This document shows positions 7,627-14,684 of a DNA stretch of 27,407 bases, one piece after another (position 1 is the first letter of the stretch; each line of letters begins with the position of its first letter). Source of the stretch: Burkholderiaceae bacterium (GTDB lineage Bacteria; Pseudomonadota; Gammaproteobacteria; Burkholderiales; Burkholderiaceae); the NCBI GenBank assembly GCA_947457745.1, contig CANGWT010000002.1:1-27407 (forward strand), given 5' to 3'. The notes beneath the pieces are model-generated. The model worked only from the letters and a program-made list of their open reading frames with translations. It was not told the origin of the DNA and did not search any database. The position numbers and the translations under genes were made by a program.

Positions 7627-9237
7627 TTATTTAGAGAGATAGTCGAGCGCAACTGCTTCCGCTACTTTGATTCCGTCAACCCCTGCCGATAAGATTCCAC
7701 CAGCATAGCCAGCACCCTCACCTGCAGGGTAAAGACCTTTGATATTTAAGCTCTGAAAATTACTGCCTCGAGTGATACGTAATGGCGAGGATGTTCGCGT
7801 TTCGATACCAGTCAGTACTGCATCCTTCATCGAGAATCCTTTAATTTGTTTCTCAAAAGCAGGAATCGCCTCTCGAATTGCTTCAATGGCGTAAGGAGGT
7901 AAAGCTTCGGCAAGATCTGTCAGGTGCACCCCGGGTTTATAAGATGGCATTACAGAACCAAACTCTGTAGAGGCTTTACCAGCCAAGAAGTCACCCACCA
8001 ATTGACCAGGGGCCTCATAGGTAGATCCGCCTAAGTCGTATGCCTTAGCCTCTAAGGCCCTCTGAAAATCAATACCTGCTAAAGGGCCACCAGGATAGTC
8101 ATCCGGGGTAATGCCAACAACGATGCCTGCATTAGCGTTGCGCTCGTTACGCGAATACTGACTCATGCCATTTGTGACAACCCGATTGGGTTCAGAAGTA
8201 GCTGCCACCACTGTTCCGCCAGGGCACATACAGAAGCTATAGACGGTGCGGCCATTCTTAGCATGGTGCACCAATTTATAGTCAGCAGCGCCAATTAACT
8301 CATTACCAGCATGTGGTCCTAAGCGTGCTTTATCAATCAAGGATTGAGGATGCTCAATACGAAAGCCCACAGAAAACGGTTTGGCTTCCATATAAACACC
8401 TGCCGCATGCAAGACCTCAAAGGTATCACGAGCACTATGCCCCAAAGCAAGCACCACATGATTGGCAGGCAAATCAGGACGCCCCTCAATTTTGACGCCT
8501 GCAATCCGATCATTCTGAATATCAAAGCCAACGACCTTTTGTGAGAAACGAATCTCTCCACCAAGTTCAATAATTTCTTGGCGCATTCTTTCAACAACGC
8601 CAACCAATCGAAAGGTTCCGATATGTGGCTTAGCTACATAATGAATTTCTTCGGGGGCGCCCGCTTTGATAAATTCAGCGATTACTTTACGACCGTAAAA
8701 CTTCGGATCTTTAATTTGACTCCAGAGCTTGCCATCGGAAAATGTCCCCGCTCCTCCCTCACCAAATTGCACATTGGATTCTGGATTGAGGACATTCTTG
8801 CGCCACAGACCCCAAGTATCTTGAGTACGTTCGCGCACTGGTTTACCACGCTCCAATACGATTGGTTTAAAACCCATCTGCGCCAACACCAAGGCGGCAA
8901 AAATTCCACAAGGGCCAAATCCAATGACAACAGGTCGCGCAAAGCTTTCGCCCTTCACTTGTGAGGCGTTGGCCACAAAGTGATAACTCATATCCGGTGA
9001 TGGTCGAATATGAATGTCATTCGAAAACTGCTTCAGTAATTTTTCCTCATCCTTGACCGATAGATCAACGGTGTAGATAAAAGCGAGAGCCACGTTTTTT
9101 CTAGCGTCATAGCTGCGCTTAAAAACATCAAACCGAATCACGTCTTGGGCCTGGATATTTAAGCGCCGTAGGATCGCTTCTTCTAATGCCTCGGGGGCAT
9201 GACTGATAGGTAAACGAAGTTCGGTAACACGGATCAT
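7627..9237 (-). CDS. Uncharacterised FAD-dependent dehydrogenase (COG2509 type)
   Basis: A 536-residue flavoprotein. Residues 1-95 form a conserved N-terminal domain starting M-I-R-V-T-E-L-R-L-P. The dinucleotide-binding motif V-I-G-F-G-P-C-G begins at 104, followed by an acidic end of strand at V-L-E-R-G. Further FAD-family marks are G-E-G-G-A-G-T-F-S-D-G-K in the middle, a C-P-G-G-T-V-V-A-A motif, and the C-terminal G-L-Y-P-A-G-E-G-A-G-Y-A-G-G-I that closes over the flavin. This is the full-length layout of a widespread family annotated only as NAD(P)/FAD-dependent oxidoreductase; no reaction is established for it. No signal peptide or membrane segment is seen. The gene stands alone on the minus strand and is divergent from yaeQ across 89 bp. 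Confidence 0.87.
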   Translation of the reverse strand: MIRVTELRLPISHAPEALEEAILRRLNIQAQDVIRFDVFKRSYDARKNVALAFIYTVDLSVKDEEKLLKQFSNDIHIRPSPDMSYHFVANASQVKGESFARPVVIGFGPCGIFAALVLAQMGFKPIVLERGKPVRERTQDTWGLWRKNVLNPESNVQFGEGGAGTFSDGKLWSQIKDPKFYGRKVIAEFIKAGAPEEIHYVAKPHIGTFRLVGVVERMRQEIIELGGEIRFSQKVVGFDIQNDRIAGVKIEGRPDLPANHVVLALGHSARDTFEVLHAAGVYMEAKPFSVGFRIEHPQSLIDKARLGPHAGNELIGAADYKLVHHAKNGRTVYSFCMCPGGTVVAATSEPNRVVTNGMSQYSRNERNANAGIVVGITPDDYPGGPLAGIDFQRALEAKAYDLGGSTYEAPGQLVGDFLAGKASTEFGSVMPSYKPGVHLTDLAEALPPYAIEAIREAIPAFEKQIKGFSMKDAVLTGIETRTSSPLRITRGSNFQSLNIKGLYPAGEGAGYAGGILSAGVDGIKVAEAVALDYLSK

Positions 9238-9315
9238 AGGTCTCTACGATACACAGTAAATAGGGGCATTTTTCCAAATAATACTGGGATAGGCCGAATG
9301 ACTGCATTAAAAGGC

Positions 9316-9321
9316 GATAAT
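9316..9321 (+). promoter_or_regulatory. -10-like hexamer immediately upstream of yaeQ
   Basis: GATAAT is followed by GCATT and then the yaeQ ATG, so the hexamer ends 5 nt before the start codon. An AAAAGG precedes the hexamer but is about 12 nt from the ATG, long for a Shine-Dalgarno site. A leaderless start is plausible; no good -35 element is seen. Confidence 0.4.
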
Positions 9322-9326
9322 GCATT

Positions 9327-9875
9327 ATGGCTCTACGCGCAACTATCCACAAAGCCGACCTTCACGTCGCAGACTCTGATCGCCACTATTACGGCAGTCA
9401 CTCACTAACTATTGCCAAGCATCCTTCTGAAACCGAAGAGCGGATGATGGTACGCATCATTGCGTTTGCCCTGCAAGCACAAGAAGAATTGGCTTTTACT
9501 AAAGGCTTGAGCGATACCGATGAGCCTGACCTCTGGGTGAAAGACCTCACGGATGCTATTAAGCTTTGGATTGAGATTGGTCAGCCTGACGAAAGACGTA
9601 TTCTGAAAGCCTGCGGTCGATCCGATCAAGTTATCGTCTACTGCTATGGCGGACACACCAGCAAAATCTGGTGGGATGGCATTGCTAATAAATTGACTCG
9701 CGCCCGCAATCTTCAGGTGATCTCTATTCCAGCAGAGCAGGCCAAAGAACTTCACAAGCTTGTCGAGCGAAGCATGGTTCTGCATGTGAATATTCAAGAT
9801 GGGGAAGCATACGTTTCTTCGGATATGGGGCAAGTTACCATCACCCCAGAAATCTGGCGCAATCAGCAGCAATGA
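9327..9875 (+). CDS. yaeQ: YaeQ family protein
   Basis: At 182 residues it matches the usual length of YaeQ. The N terminus M-A-L-R-A-T-I-H-K-A-D-L, the F-T-K-G-L-S-D-T-D-E-P-D-L-W block (57-70) and the W-I-E-I-G-Q-P-D-E block (81-89) are family hallmarks. Structures of YaeQ homologues show a PD-(D/E)XK nuclease-like fold, and the acidic residues in the latter two blocks correspond to that core. The biochemical role is still unclear; early work linked E. coli YaeQ to suppression of rfaH defects. The stop codon overlaps the start of the next gene (ATGA), so the PIN-domain protein is translationally coupled to it. Confidence 0.92.
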   Translation: MALRATIHKADLHVADSDRHYYGSHSLTIAKHPSETEERMMVRIIAFALQAQEELAFTKGLSDTDEPDLWVKDLTDAIKLWIEIGQPDERRILKACGRSDQVIVYCYGGHTSKIWWDGIANKLTRARNLQVISIPAEQAKELHKLVERSMVLHVNIQDGEAYVSSDMGQVTITPEIWRNQQQ

Positions 9876-10288
9876 AGCCTGTAGTTTTAGACACCAATAT
9901 CTTGCTGGATATTTTTATCTTTAATGACGAAAGAGCCCTTCATTTAAAGAAGGTGCTTTTTGATAAAACAATACGCTTCTTAGCTAGCCAGAAAACCATT
10001 GAAGAGTTTGCTGATGTCATCTCGCGCCCTCTCTTTAAACTTGATGAACAAGCACAAGCCACCATTTTGGATCAATGGCAATCTATCGCAGAGCAGCAGG
10101 ATGATTCGAATTTAGCTCCCGCGCCCTGGAAATGCCAGGATCCGGATGATCAGATCTTCTTAGATCTAGCCTATCAACTCAGGCCCACGATACTAATTAG
10201 CAAAGATAATGCAGTACTTCAAATCGCTCGCAGTGCGGCCTCAGAGGATATTCTCATTACCAACGATTACAACGCCTTTAGGCTATAG
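9872..10288 (+). CDS. PIN-domain protein (putative toxin-type ribonuclease, COG1569-like)
   Basis: A 138-residue single PIN domain. The metal-binding acidic set is visible: Asp7 in V-V-L-D-T-N-I-L-L-D, Glu44/Glu45 in T-I-E-E-F, Asp92/Asp93 in D-P-D-D-Q-I-F-L-D and Asp112 in S-K-D-N. The family consists of Mg2+-dependent ribonucleases, many of them toxins of toxin-antitoxin pairs. No small antitoxin gene lies beside it. The upstream partner is yaeQ, whose stop overlaps this start in ATGA, so co-translation with a PD-(D/E)XK-fold protein is the visible context. A housekeeping RNA-processing role is as likely as toxicity. Its 3' end overlaps the convergent luciferase-like gene by 11 bp. Confidence 0.85.
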   Translation: MKPVVLDTNILLDIFIFNDERALHLKKVLFDKTIRFLASQKTIEEFADVISRPLFKLDEQAQATILDQWQSIAEQQDDSNLAPAPWKCQDPDDQIFLDLAYQLRPTILISKDNAVLQIARSAASEDILITNDYNAFRL

Positions 10289-11294
10289 AACTAAAGCGCA
10301 ACCCTTTTGCTGCCTCAGCAGCAATCTCAAACGACTTGAGGCGAGCTTGATGGTCATAAATTTGACCTGTGATGATAATTTCATTAGCGCCGGTCTGATC
10401 GATCCAATACTGCATCTCTTTTCTTACGGTCTGCAAAGATCCGACAGCAGAACAGCGCAAAGCTTGAGCGGCAGTCATTTTTTCGTGTGGCTCACAGAAG
10501 TGATCTATATTTTCAATTGGGGGTGGTAACTGCCCGCGGGTATTACGGCGCATACGAATGACGTTTTGTTGCAAAGTAGTAAATAGATGAGCAGCCTCTT
10601 CATCAGTATCAGCAGCGACTACATTCATCAGAAATGCGCAGTAAGGTTTAGCCAACTTATCCGATGGCTTAAACAGTTCGCGATAGGTGGTCATAGCATC
10701 TAGTAATTGCTCAGGTGCAAAATGCGAAGCAAATGCATAAGGCAATCCAAAGTGAGCCGCTAGTTGAGCACCATACAAGCTAGAACCTAATATCCAAATC
10801 GGCACCTCGGTATCCACACCTGGAATAGCCTTCACAGCCTGCCCCTCCTGAATGGGGCCAAAGTAATGTTGCAGCTCGCGTACATCCTGCGGAAAACGGT
10901 CGTCACTTCCAAGCAAATCTCTTCGTAAAGCTCTGGCCGTCATTTGATCCGTCCCTGGCGCACGCCCCAAGCCCAGCTCGATCCTACCAGGATAAATGGA
11001 TGCCAAAGTACCAAATTGTTCTGCGATCACTAAGGGGGCATGGTTTGGCAACATCACGCCACCAGACCCAACGCGAATAGTTTTTGTCCCGCCAGCAATG
11101 TAGCCAATCAAAACTGCAGTAGCGGAGCTGGCGTTACCTGTCATATTGTGGTGCTCGGCCACCCAGTAGCGGGTATAACCTAAAGCCTCCGCATGCTGGG
11201 CAACATCTAAAGAGTTCCGCAAGGCATCCGCAGCAGTAAATCCCTGGGGGATCGGAGATATATCTAGAATGGAGTACGGTACGCAATTTGCCAT
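10278..11294 (-). CDS. Luciferase-like (LLM class) flavin-dependent oxidoreductase
   Basis: A 338-residue member of the bacterial luciferase-like monooxygenase superfamily, close in layout to E. coli YhbW. It starts with Y-S-I-L-D-I-S-P-I-P-Q-G, then the characteristic Y-W-V-A-E-H-H-N segment and S-S-A-T-A-V-L-I-G. Next come G-S-G-G-V-M-L-P-N-H-A-P and G-R-I-E-L-G-L-G-R-A-P-G-T-D, with W-I-L-G-S-S further on. These enzymes are TIM barrels that use FMNH2 and oxygen or act as flavin reductase partners; the substrate is unknown. A TATGAT lies 6 nt upstream of the ATG with no Shine-Dalgarno sequence. The gene is convergent with, and overlaps, the PIN-domain gene. Confidence 0.9.
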   Translation of the reverse strand: MANCVPYSILDISPIPQGFTAADALRNSLDVAQHAEALGYTRYWVAEHHNMTGNASSATAVLIGYIAGGTKTIRVGSGGVMLPNHAPLVIAEQFGTLASIYPGRIELGLGRAPGTDQMTARALRRDLLGSDDRFPQDVRELQHYFGPIQEGQAVKAIPGVDTEVPIWILGSSLYGAQLAAHFGLPYAFASHFAPEQLLDAMTTYRELFKPSDKLAKPYCAFLMNVVAADTDEEAAHLFTTLQQNVIRMRRNTRGQLPPPIENIDHFCEPHEKMTAAQALRCSAVGSLQTVRKEMQYWIDQTGANEIIITGQIYDHQARLKSFEIAAEAAKGLRFSSIA

Positions 11295-11300
11295 CCATAG

Positions 11301-11306
11301 ATCATA
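11301..11306 (-). promoter_or_regulatory. -10-like hexamer immediately upstream of the luciferase-like gene
   Basis: On the minus strand TATGAT is followed by CTATGG and then the ATG at 11294, so it ends 6 nt before the start codon. No Shine-Dalgarno sequence is present. An out-of-frame ATG lies 4 bases before the true start within the gap. The -35 region is weak. Confidence 0.42.
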
Positions 11307-11327
11307 CTAAGAAAGTGCTTTTTTGAC

Positions 11328-11558
11328 ATGAGTAAAACAAAGATGCTAAAGATGGTAGACGCTGATGACGGCCTGTTTAAGCCAGGTAGTAAGCTAAGGC
11401 ATATTAAGACGGGTGGCTTTTATAAGGTGATCTTACTTGCTAACGTTGAAGCTAATCTAGAGCCAGCCTACGTTTATGAATCCCTCCAGTCAAACGACTT
11501 TTGGATCAGACCAAAAGCGGAGATGGAAGATGGCCGATTTGAATTGATTCATGCTTAA
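11328..11558 (+). CDS. DUF1653-like small protein
   Basis: A 76-residue protein with the DUF1653 pattern: G-S-K-L-R-H-I-K-T-G-G-F-Y-K-V near residue 20, a central A-Y-V-Y-E-S-L segment, then the F-W-I-R-P aromatic-Arg-Pro motif and a terminal R-F-E-L-I. Family members are short cytoplasmic beta-rich proteins of unknown function. No clear Shine-Dalgarno sequence precedes the ATG. It is divergent from the luciferase-like gene across 33 bp and lies 21 bp upstream of slyX, so the two may be co-transcribed. Confidence 0.72.
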   Translation: MSKTKMLKMVDADDGLFKPGSKLRHIKTGGFYKVILLANVEANLEPAYVYESLQSNDFWIRPKAEMEDGRFELIHA

Positions 11559-11579
11559 GCCAAAGGCAGAGAAATTGAC

Positions 11580-11783
11580 ATGACTGAAGATCGCATCACC
11601 AACCTAGAAATCAAACTCAGCTTTACAGAAGATTTGATTGATCAACTTAATCAAACGATCTACAAGCAGCAGCAGCAAATTGAATTTCTGTATCGTGAGC
11701 TCAAATCTATCAAGGAGCAGGCTAGCAGCGGGGATAGCGCAGATAATAGCAGCCCAAAAGATGAAATACCTCCACACTATTAA
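11580..11783 (+). CDS. slyX: SlyX family protein
   Basis: A 67-residue protein, short and highly polar. Residues 1-47 form a predicted coiled coil with regular hydrophobic spacing (I-T-N-L-E-I-K-L-S-F, then L-N-Q-T-I and L-Y-R-E-L). The C terminus ends in P-P-H-Y, the conserved tail of SlyX proteins. The gene is named for its position next to slyD in E. coli and its function is not established. Here it is not next to a slyD gene. Confidence 0.88.
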   Translation: MTEDRITNLEIKLSFTEDLIDQLNQTIYKQQQQIEFLYRELKSIKEQASSGDSADNSSPKDEIPPHY

Positions 11784-11839
11784 AGCCCTGATAAAATTTG
11801 ATATAGATAACGCAGCTCTTGTAAATAAGGACACTCATC

Positions 11840-12187
11840 ATGGGTAACTTAGTACCGTTTTTAGTCCAATGGGGCTTAACTTCCCTATCCCTCTGGGTTG
11901 CCAGCTATCTTTTTAGTGGCTTACGCTTTGCAGATGGTGGCTCACTTTTAATTGCCGCCCTACTACTTGGATTCGCGAACGCAGTAGTGAAGCCCCTATT
12001 AATCCTCTTTACGCTGCCACTGACCGTCCTCACTATGGGATTGTTTCTACTGGTTGTGAATGCCTTAGTTCTAATGATGGTGTCTGCACTGGTGAGTGGC
12101 TTTACGATTTCTAGCTTCTGGACCGCACTCTTTGCCAGCATCTTTATTTCTTTATTTAGCCTCTTTATTAGCGGTTTGTTGTTTTAA
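11840..12187 (+). CDS. Phage holin family 4-like / YvlD-type small membrane protein
   Basis: A 115-residue, very hydrophobic protein with four predicted membrane segments (about residues 5-25, 33-50, 53-80 and 92-115). The internal N-A-V-V-K-P-L-L-I-L-F-T-L-P-L-T-V-L-T motif and following G-L-F-L-L-V-V-N-A-L are typical of the YvlD family, which databases call phage holin family 4. Despite that name these are ordinary chromosomal inner-membrane proteins, and no phage gene is nearby. An AAGGA at about 11828-11832 serves as ribosome binding site. It follows slyX by 56 bp and may share its transcript. Confidence 0.83.
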   Translation: MGNLVPFLVQWGLTSLSLWVASYLFSGLRFADGGSLLIAALLLGFANAVVKPLLILFTLPLTVLTMGLFLLVVNALVLMMVSALVSGFTISSFWTALFASIFISLFSLFISGLLF

Positions 12188-12315
12188 ATAGTTAGCTACT
12201 AATCTCAAATTGCATCAATAATCTATTTAGCTTGAGCTTATTCACAACTGTACTGTTTTAGTGTGGCAAGTTAGGATTTGGATTGAAGCAACCCGCAGAT
12301 CTTCAACAAAAATCA

Positions 12316-12333
12316 AAAAAACAATTGTTTTTT
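12316..12333. repeat. AT-rich perfect palindrome
   Basis: AAAAAACAATTGTTTTTT is a perfect 18-bp palindrome in the 263-bp gap between the membrane-protein gene and the histone-like gene. The stem lacks GC pairs except one, so it is a weak terminator at best; the T run could support termination of the upstream genes. It may also act as a bendable or nucleoid-protein-binding element. Confidence 0.55.
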
Positions 12334-12338
12334 GACCC

Positions 12339-12368
12339 TTGATACCGCAAGGTAAATCCCCATATAGT
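12339..12368 (+). promoter_or_regulatory. Predicted promoter of the histone-tail gene
   Basis: TTGATA (12339-12344) and TATAGT (12363-12368) are separated by 18 bp, a reasonable sigma-70 promoter. The start would be near 12375, giving a leader of about 75 nt that contains AGGAAGG at 12434-12440, 10 nt before the ATG. A TATAAG at 12369-12374 is an alternative -10. Confidence 0.5.
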
Positions 12369-12450
12369 TATAAGCAAAAGTCGATAGAACTGAAGTAAGA
12401 TTACTTGGTGCTCTAAGCACATTAACTACCAATAGGAAGGGTAATAGACC

Positions 12451-13296
12451 ATGGCTACAAAGAAGTCTCCAGCAAAAAAGAAAGTAGCTACTAAGGTGGT
12501 AAAAAAAGCCCCTGCAAAGAAAGCCGTTAAAAAAGTTGCCGCTAAGAAAGTGGTAGCAAAAAAGGCCGTAAAGAAGGTAGTGAAAAAATCAGTTGCCAAG
12601 AAAACGGTTAAAAAGGTAGCGACAAAGAAGCCCGCAGCCAAAAAGCCTGCCCCAAAGAAGACCGCTAAGAAATCCCCTAAAGCAGTAGCACCCAAGAAAT
12701 TAAAAGTTGATCAGTACGGACTCGAAGAAGATGATGAGTTCTTCGGCTTGTACTTTGCCAAATCGACCAACAAGGGTTTAGTTGAAGTAAAACCTTGCAC
12801 CTTCTCGCTAATGTATTGGTGGAAAGGCTTACTTGGCTATCCTGACATGATTGAAATTTCTAAAGATAGCAATACTGCAATGTTGCAGTTTGAATCTACC
12901 TTTGGCGGTGGTGATTCTGGTGAGACAGAGTTGACAGAGAAAGATGTGTTCGATGTTGACCACATCATTGAAGTTGACGAACAAGAGCAGCTAATTTCTC
13001 TCTACTCTTATGTTCCTATTCCCGTACCAGAAAAGCTGATTGGTGCATTAGGCCTCTCTATTTTGAATATTAATCCAGAAACCCGTTATGGCAGCCTTGA
13101 GATTTGCTCTACCGACAACGAAGAAGGTGCGAATGAGCACTTCCTACGCTATCGCGCAGCTACTTATTTACGTGGCGTGAAATCTGGCAAGGTTGAAGCC
13201 ATTGAAAGTATGGTCACCAATGGTTCAGAGTTCTTTGGCTTGGCTTTAGATGCAATGTGCGTTAATAAATCGATTAAGAAATGGTTGCTGAGCTAA
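12451..13296 (+). CDS. Histone H1-like lysine-rich tail fused to an acidic domain, function unknown
   Basis: This 281-residue protein has two sharply different parts. Residues 1-85 are a Lys/Ala/Val/Pro tail with 36 lysines and no Asp or Glu, built from K-K-A-V-K-K-V-type repeats like the C-terminal tail of histone H1 and bacterial H1-like proteins (Bordetella BpH1, AlgP). Residues 86-281 form a probably globular domain beginning with the acidic run L-E-E-D-D-E. By count it has 33 Asp/Glu against 16 Lys/Arg. It contains a tryptophan-rich Y-W-W-K-G segment at 122-126 and an E-H-F-L-R-Y-R-A-A-T helix at 229-238. I do not recognise this domain; a YbjN-like fold is a weak guess. The tail should bind DNA or RNA non-specifically. 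The promoter and AGGAAGG ribosome site suggest good expression. The repeated tail codons make a purine-rich, low-complexity DNA tract. Confidence 0.85.
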   Translation: MATKKSPAKKKVATKVVKKAPAKKAVKKVAAKKVVAKKAVKKVVKKSVAKKTVKKVATKKPAAKKPAPKKTAKKSPKAVAPKKLKVDQYGLEEDDEFFGLYFAKSTNKGLVEVKPCTFSLMYWWKGLLGYPDMIEISKDSNTAMLQFESTFGGGDSGETELTEKDVFDVDHIIEVDEQEQLISLYSYVPIPVPEKLIGALGLSILNINPETRYGSLEICSTDNEEGANEHFLRYRAATYLRGVKSGKVEAIESMVTNGSEFFGLALDAMCVNKSIKKWLLS

Positions 13297-13306
13297 GCAG
13301 TATTAC

Positions 13307-13570
13307 TTAATAGGTATTACACATAAAAATGTAGGTCATAGGAAAGCGGTCGTTCACTGTTTTACGAGTTTCGACAATAGTGGCGCTTCGCTTTCCTAGT
13401 TTTTTACACTCCTCCGCTGCGGCTGCCTGAGCCTCAGCATCTTTAGCGGATTTGGGGGCATGTACCCCAACGGTTCCATCGGACTGTCGATAGACTCCAA
13501 ATTCGCTTGGTGGTGTTGCGCAGGCCATCATAGCCATTGAGACAGTAAGCGCTAGAGCAATCGATTTCAC
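13307..13570 (-). CDS. Small putative lipoprotein coupled to the iron-binding protein gene
   Basis: An 87-residue protein with a short hydrophobic N terminus and a lipobox-like M-M-A-C ending at Cys17, followed by A-T-P-P-S. The fit is imperfect because Met occupies the usual Leu position. The rest contains a G-V-Y-R-Q-S-D-G-T-V motif, an Ala/Glu-rich helix and three further cysteines or aromatic positions, including a final C-N-T-Y. The start is GTG at 13570, and its last bases form the stop of the upstream iron-binding protein gene (GTGA), so it is translationally coupled to that gene. Co-translation suggests an envelope role linked to iron uptake, but no homologous family is recognised. 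Confidence 0.65.
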   Translation of the reverse strand: MKSIALALTVSMAMMACATPPSEFGVYRQSDGTVGVHAPKSAKDAEAQAAAAEECKKLGKRSATIVETRKTVNDRFPMTYIFMCNTY

Positions 13571-14622
13571 TTATAACCAACTCGATCAAGCAAACGTTGC
13601 GCAGCGATTTGATTCTTGCCAATCGCCGCAATGGAGATATTTTCCGGTTTAAATGGGCCCAACATTTTGAGGCCTTCATTTTCAATTTTGACTGACTTTA
13701 CAACAGGCCACTCATTGTTACCATTAGCAAAATACTCTTGTGCAGAATCACTTGCCAAGTATTCAAGGAATTGTTTTGCAGCCTGTGGATGTGGCGCACT
13801 TTTAGCAACCCCACCCCCCGCAATATTGATGTGTGCGCCAGTTGTCTGCTGATTTGGCCAAATGAATCCAATCTTAGAAACAATGGCCTGGTCTTCTGGC
13901 TTGGTTGAGCGTAAGAGCCTGACCAAGTAATACGAATTTGTTAAAGCTACACCACATTCGCCTGAGGCTACCGCCTTGATTTGATCGGTATCGCCGCCTC
14001 TTGGAGGGCGAGCCATATTGGCCACCATGCCCTTTGCCCACTCCTCGGTAGCAGCCTCCCCACGACGTTCAATCATGGCGCCAATTAATGACAACATGTA
14101 GGGATGGGCACCTGAGCGAGTACAAACCTTGCCCTTATTGATGGGCTCAGCTAACTTCTCATAAGTGTCAACGTCTTGTGGATTTACTTTTGCTTTGTTG
14201 TAGACCACGAGACGCGCTCTAGTTGAAAAACCAAACCAAGTTGACCCTTCTGGCTCGGACTGTGAGTGCAAGTTTGCTGGGATACGGCTCCCCAAATACT
14301 TTGACTGTATTGGTTTAAAGAAGCCATCAATTTGCGCACGCCACAATCGAGCTGCGTCCACCATCAAAATCACATCTGCTGGACTATTAGCGCCTTCACT
14401 TTTTAATCTTTCCGCTAAGGCATTGTCATCGGCCTCAATGCGGTTGATCTTAATGCCTGTCTTTTTAGTGAAGTCACTGTAAAGTGCCTCATCAGTTTGA
14501 TAGTGACGGGCTGAGTAGAGATTGAGTTCCTTTGCTTCCTGAGCATGCAAGGGCAAAGCCAGAAAAGCGCTCAACAACAATCCAAAGTTGCCTAGGAATT
14601 TTCTTATTAACGGGTTTGCCAT
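13567..14622 (-). CDS. fbpA: Periplasmic ferric iron-binding protein (FbpA/FutA/HitA-like)
   Basis: From the preferred start the protein has 351 residues, with a signal peptide (M-A-N-P-L-I-R-K-F, then a hydrophobic core, cleavage near L-H-A-Q). The mature part begins with L-N-L-Y-S-A-R-H-Y, whose His and Tyr are typical iron ligands of this class. The adjacent tyrosine pair in N-S-Y-Y-L-V-R that coordinates Fe3+ in FbpA/FutA is present. Late G-G-G-V-A-K and A-A-K-Q-F-L-E-Y-L segments also fit. It delivers ferric iron to the permease encoded just upstream. A longer reading from a TTG at 14652 exists but would start upstream of the predicted transcription start, and it adds a poor extension to the signal peptide, so ATG at 14622 is chosen. 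The gene has its own promoter with a Fur-like core. Confidence 0.9.
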   Translation of the reverse strand: MANPLIRKFLGNFGLLLSAFLALPLHAQEAKELNLYSARHYQTDEALYSDFTKKTGIKINRIEADDNALAERLKSEGANSPADVILMVDAARLWRAQIDGFFKPIQSKYLGSRIPANLHSQSEPEGSTWFGFSTRARLVVYNKAKVNPQDVDTYEKLAEPINKGKVCTRSGAHPYMLSLIGAMIERRGEAATEEWAKGMVANMARPPRGGDTDQIKAVASGECGVALTNSYYLVRLLRSTKPEDQAIVSKIGFIWPNQQTTGAHINIAGGGVAKSAPHPQAAKQFLEYLASDSAQEYFANGNNEWPVVKSVKIENEGLKMLGPFKPENISIAAIGKNQIAAQRLLDRVGYK

Positions 14623-14641
14623 TGCTGTATTCGCGATCAGA

Positions 14642-14658
14642 ATTAGATTCAATCTAAT
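14642..14658. repeat. Perfect 17-bp palindrome over the fbpA transcription start
   Basis: ATTAGATT-C-AATCTAAT is a perfect 8-1-8 inverted repeat. It covers the end of the predicted -10 element and the start site of the fbpA promoter, where a repressor operator would sit. It is not a standard Fur box, so an unidentified regulator or an RNA hairpin at the 5' end of the message are both possible. Confidence 0.6.
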
Positions 14659-14684
14659 GTATCACAAATACGAATGATTATCAA
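14656..14684 (-). promoter_or_regulatory. Predicted fbpA promoter with a Fur-box-like core
   Basis: On the minus strand TTGATA (14684-14679) and TACATT (14661-14656) are separated by 17 bp, placing the start near 14649 and giving a leader of about 27 nt. The core GATAATCATT (14682-14673) overlaps the -35 and matches ten consecutive bases of the Fur consensus, about 12 of 19 over the full box. Iron repression of fbpA is therefore plausible and fits the family. The promoter lies just after the permease stop, so fbpA can be transcribed separately from the permease. Confidence 0.55.

Noticed and set aside
9872..10288. Complete toxin-antitoxin module around the PIN-domain gene
   Set aside because: No small antitoxin-like frame lies upstream or downstream; the coupled partner is yaeQ.
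11631..11645. FNR-like TTGATTGATCAA inside slyX
   Set aside because: The half-sites have a 2-bp rather than 4-bp gap and lie in coding sequence.
11840..12187. Evidence of a prophage from the holin-family protein
   Set aside because: The YvlD-type family carries a misleading holin name; no lysin, integrase, capsid or tail gene is nearby.
12426..12695. Minus-strand frame rich in Phe, Ala and Thr opposite the histone tail
   Set aside because: It is the antisense shadow of the lysine-rich repeat (AAG/AAA read as CTT/TTT); hydrophobicity is an artefact.
14623..14652. TTG start extending fbpA by ten residues
   Set aside because: It lies upstream of the predicted transcription start, has no ribosome site and lengthens the signal peptide poorly.
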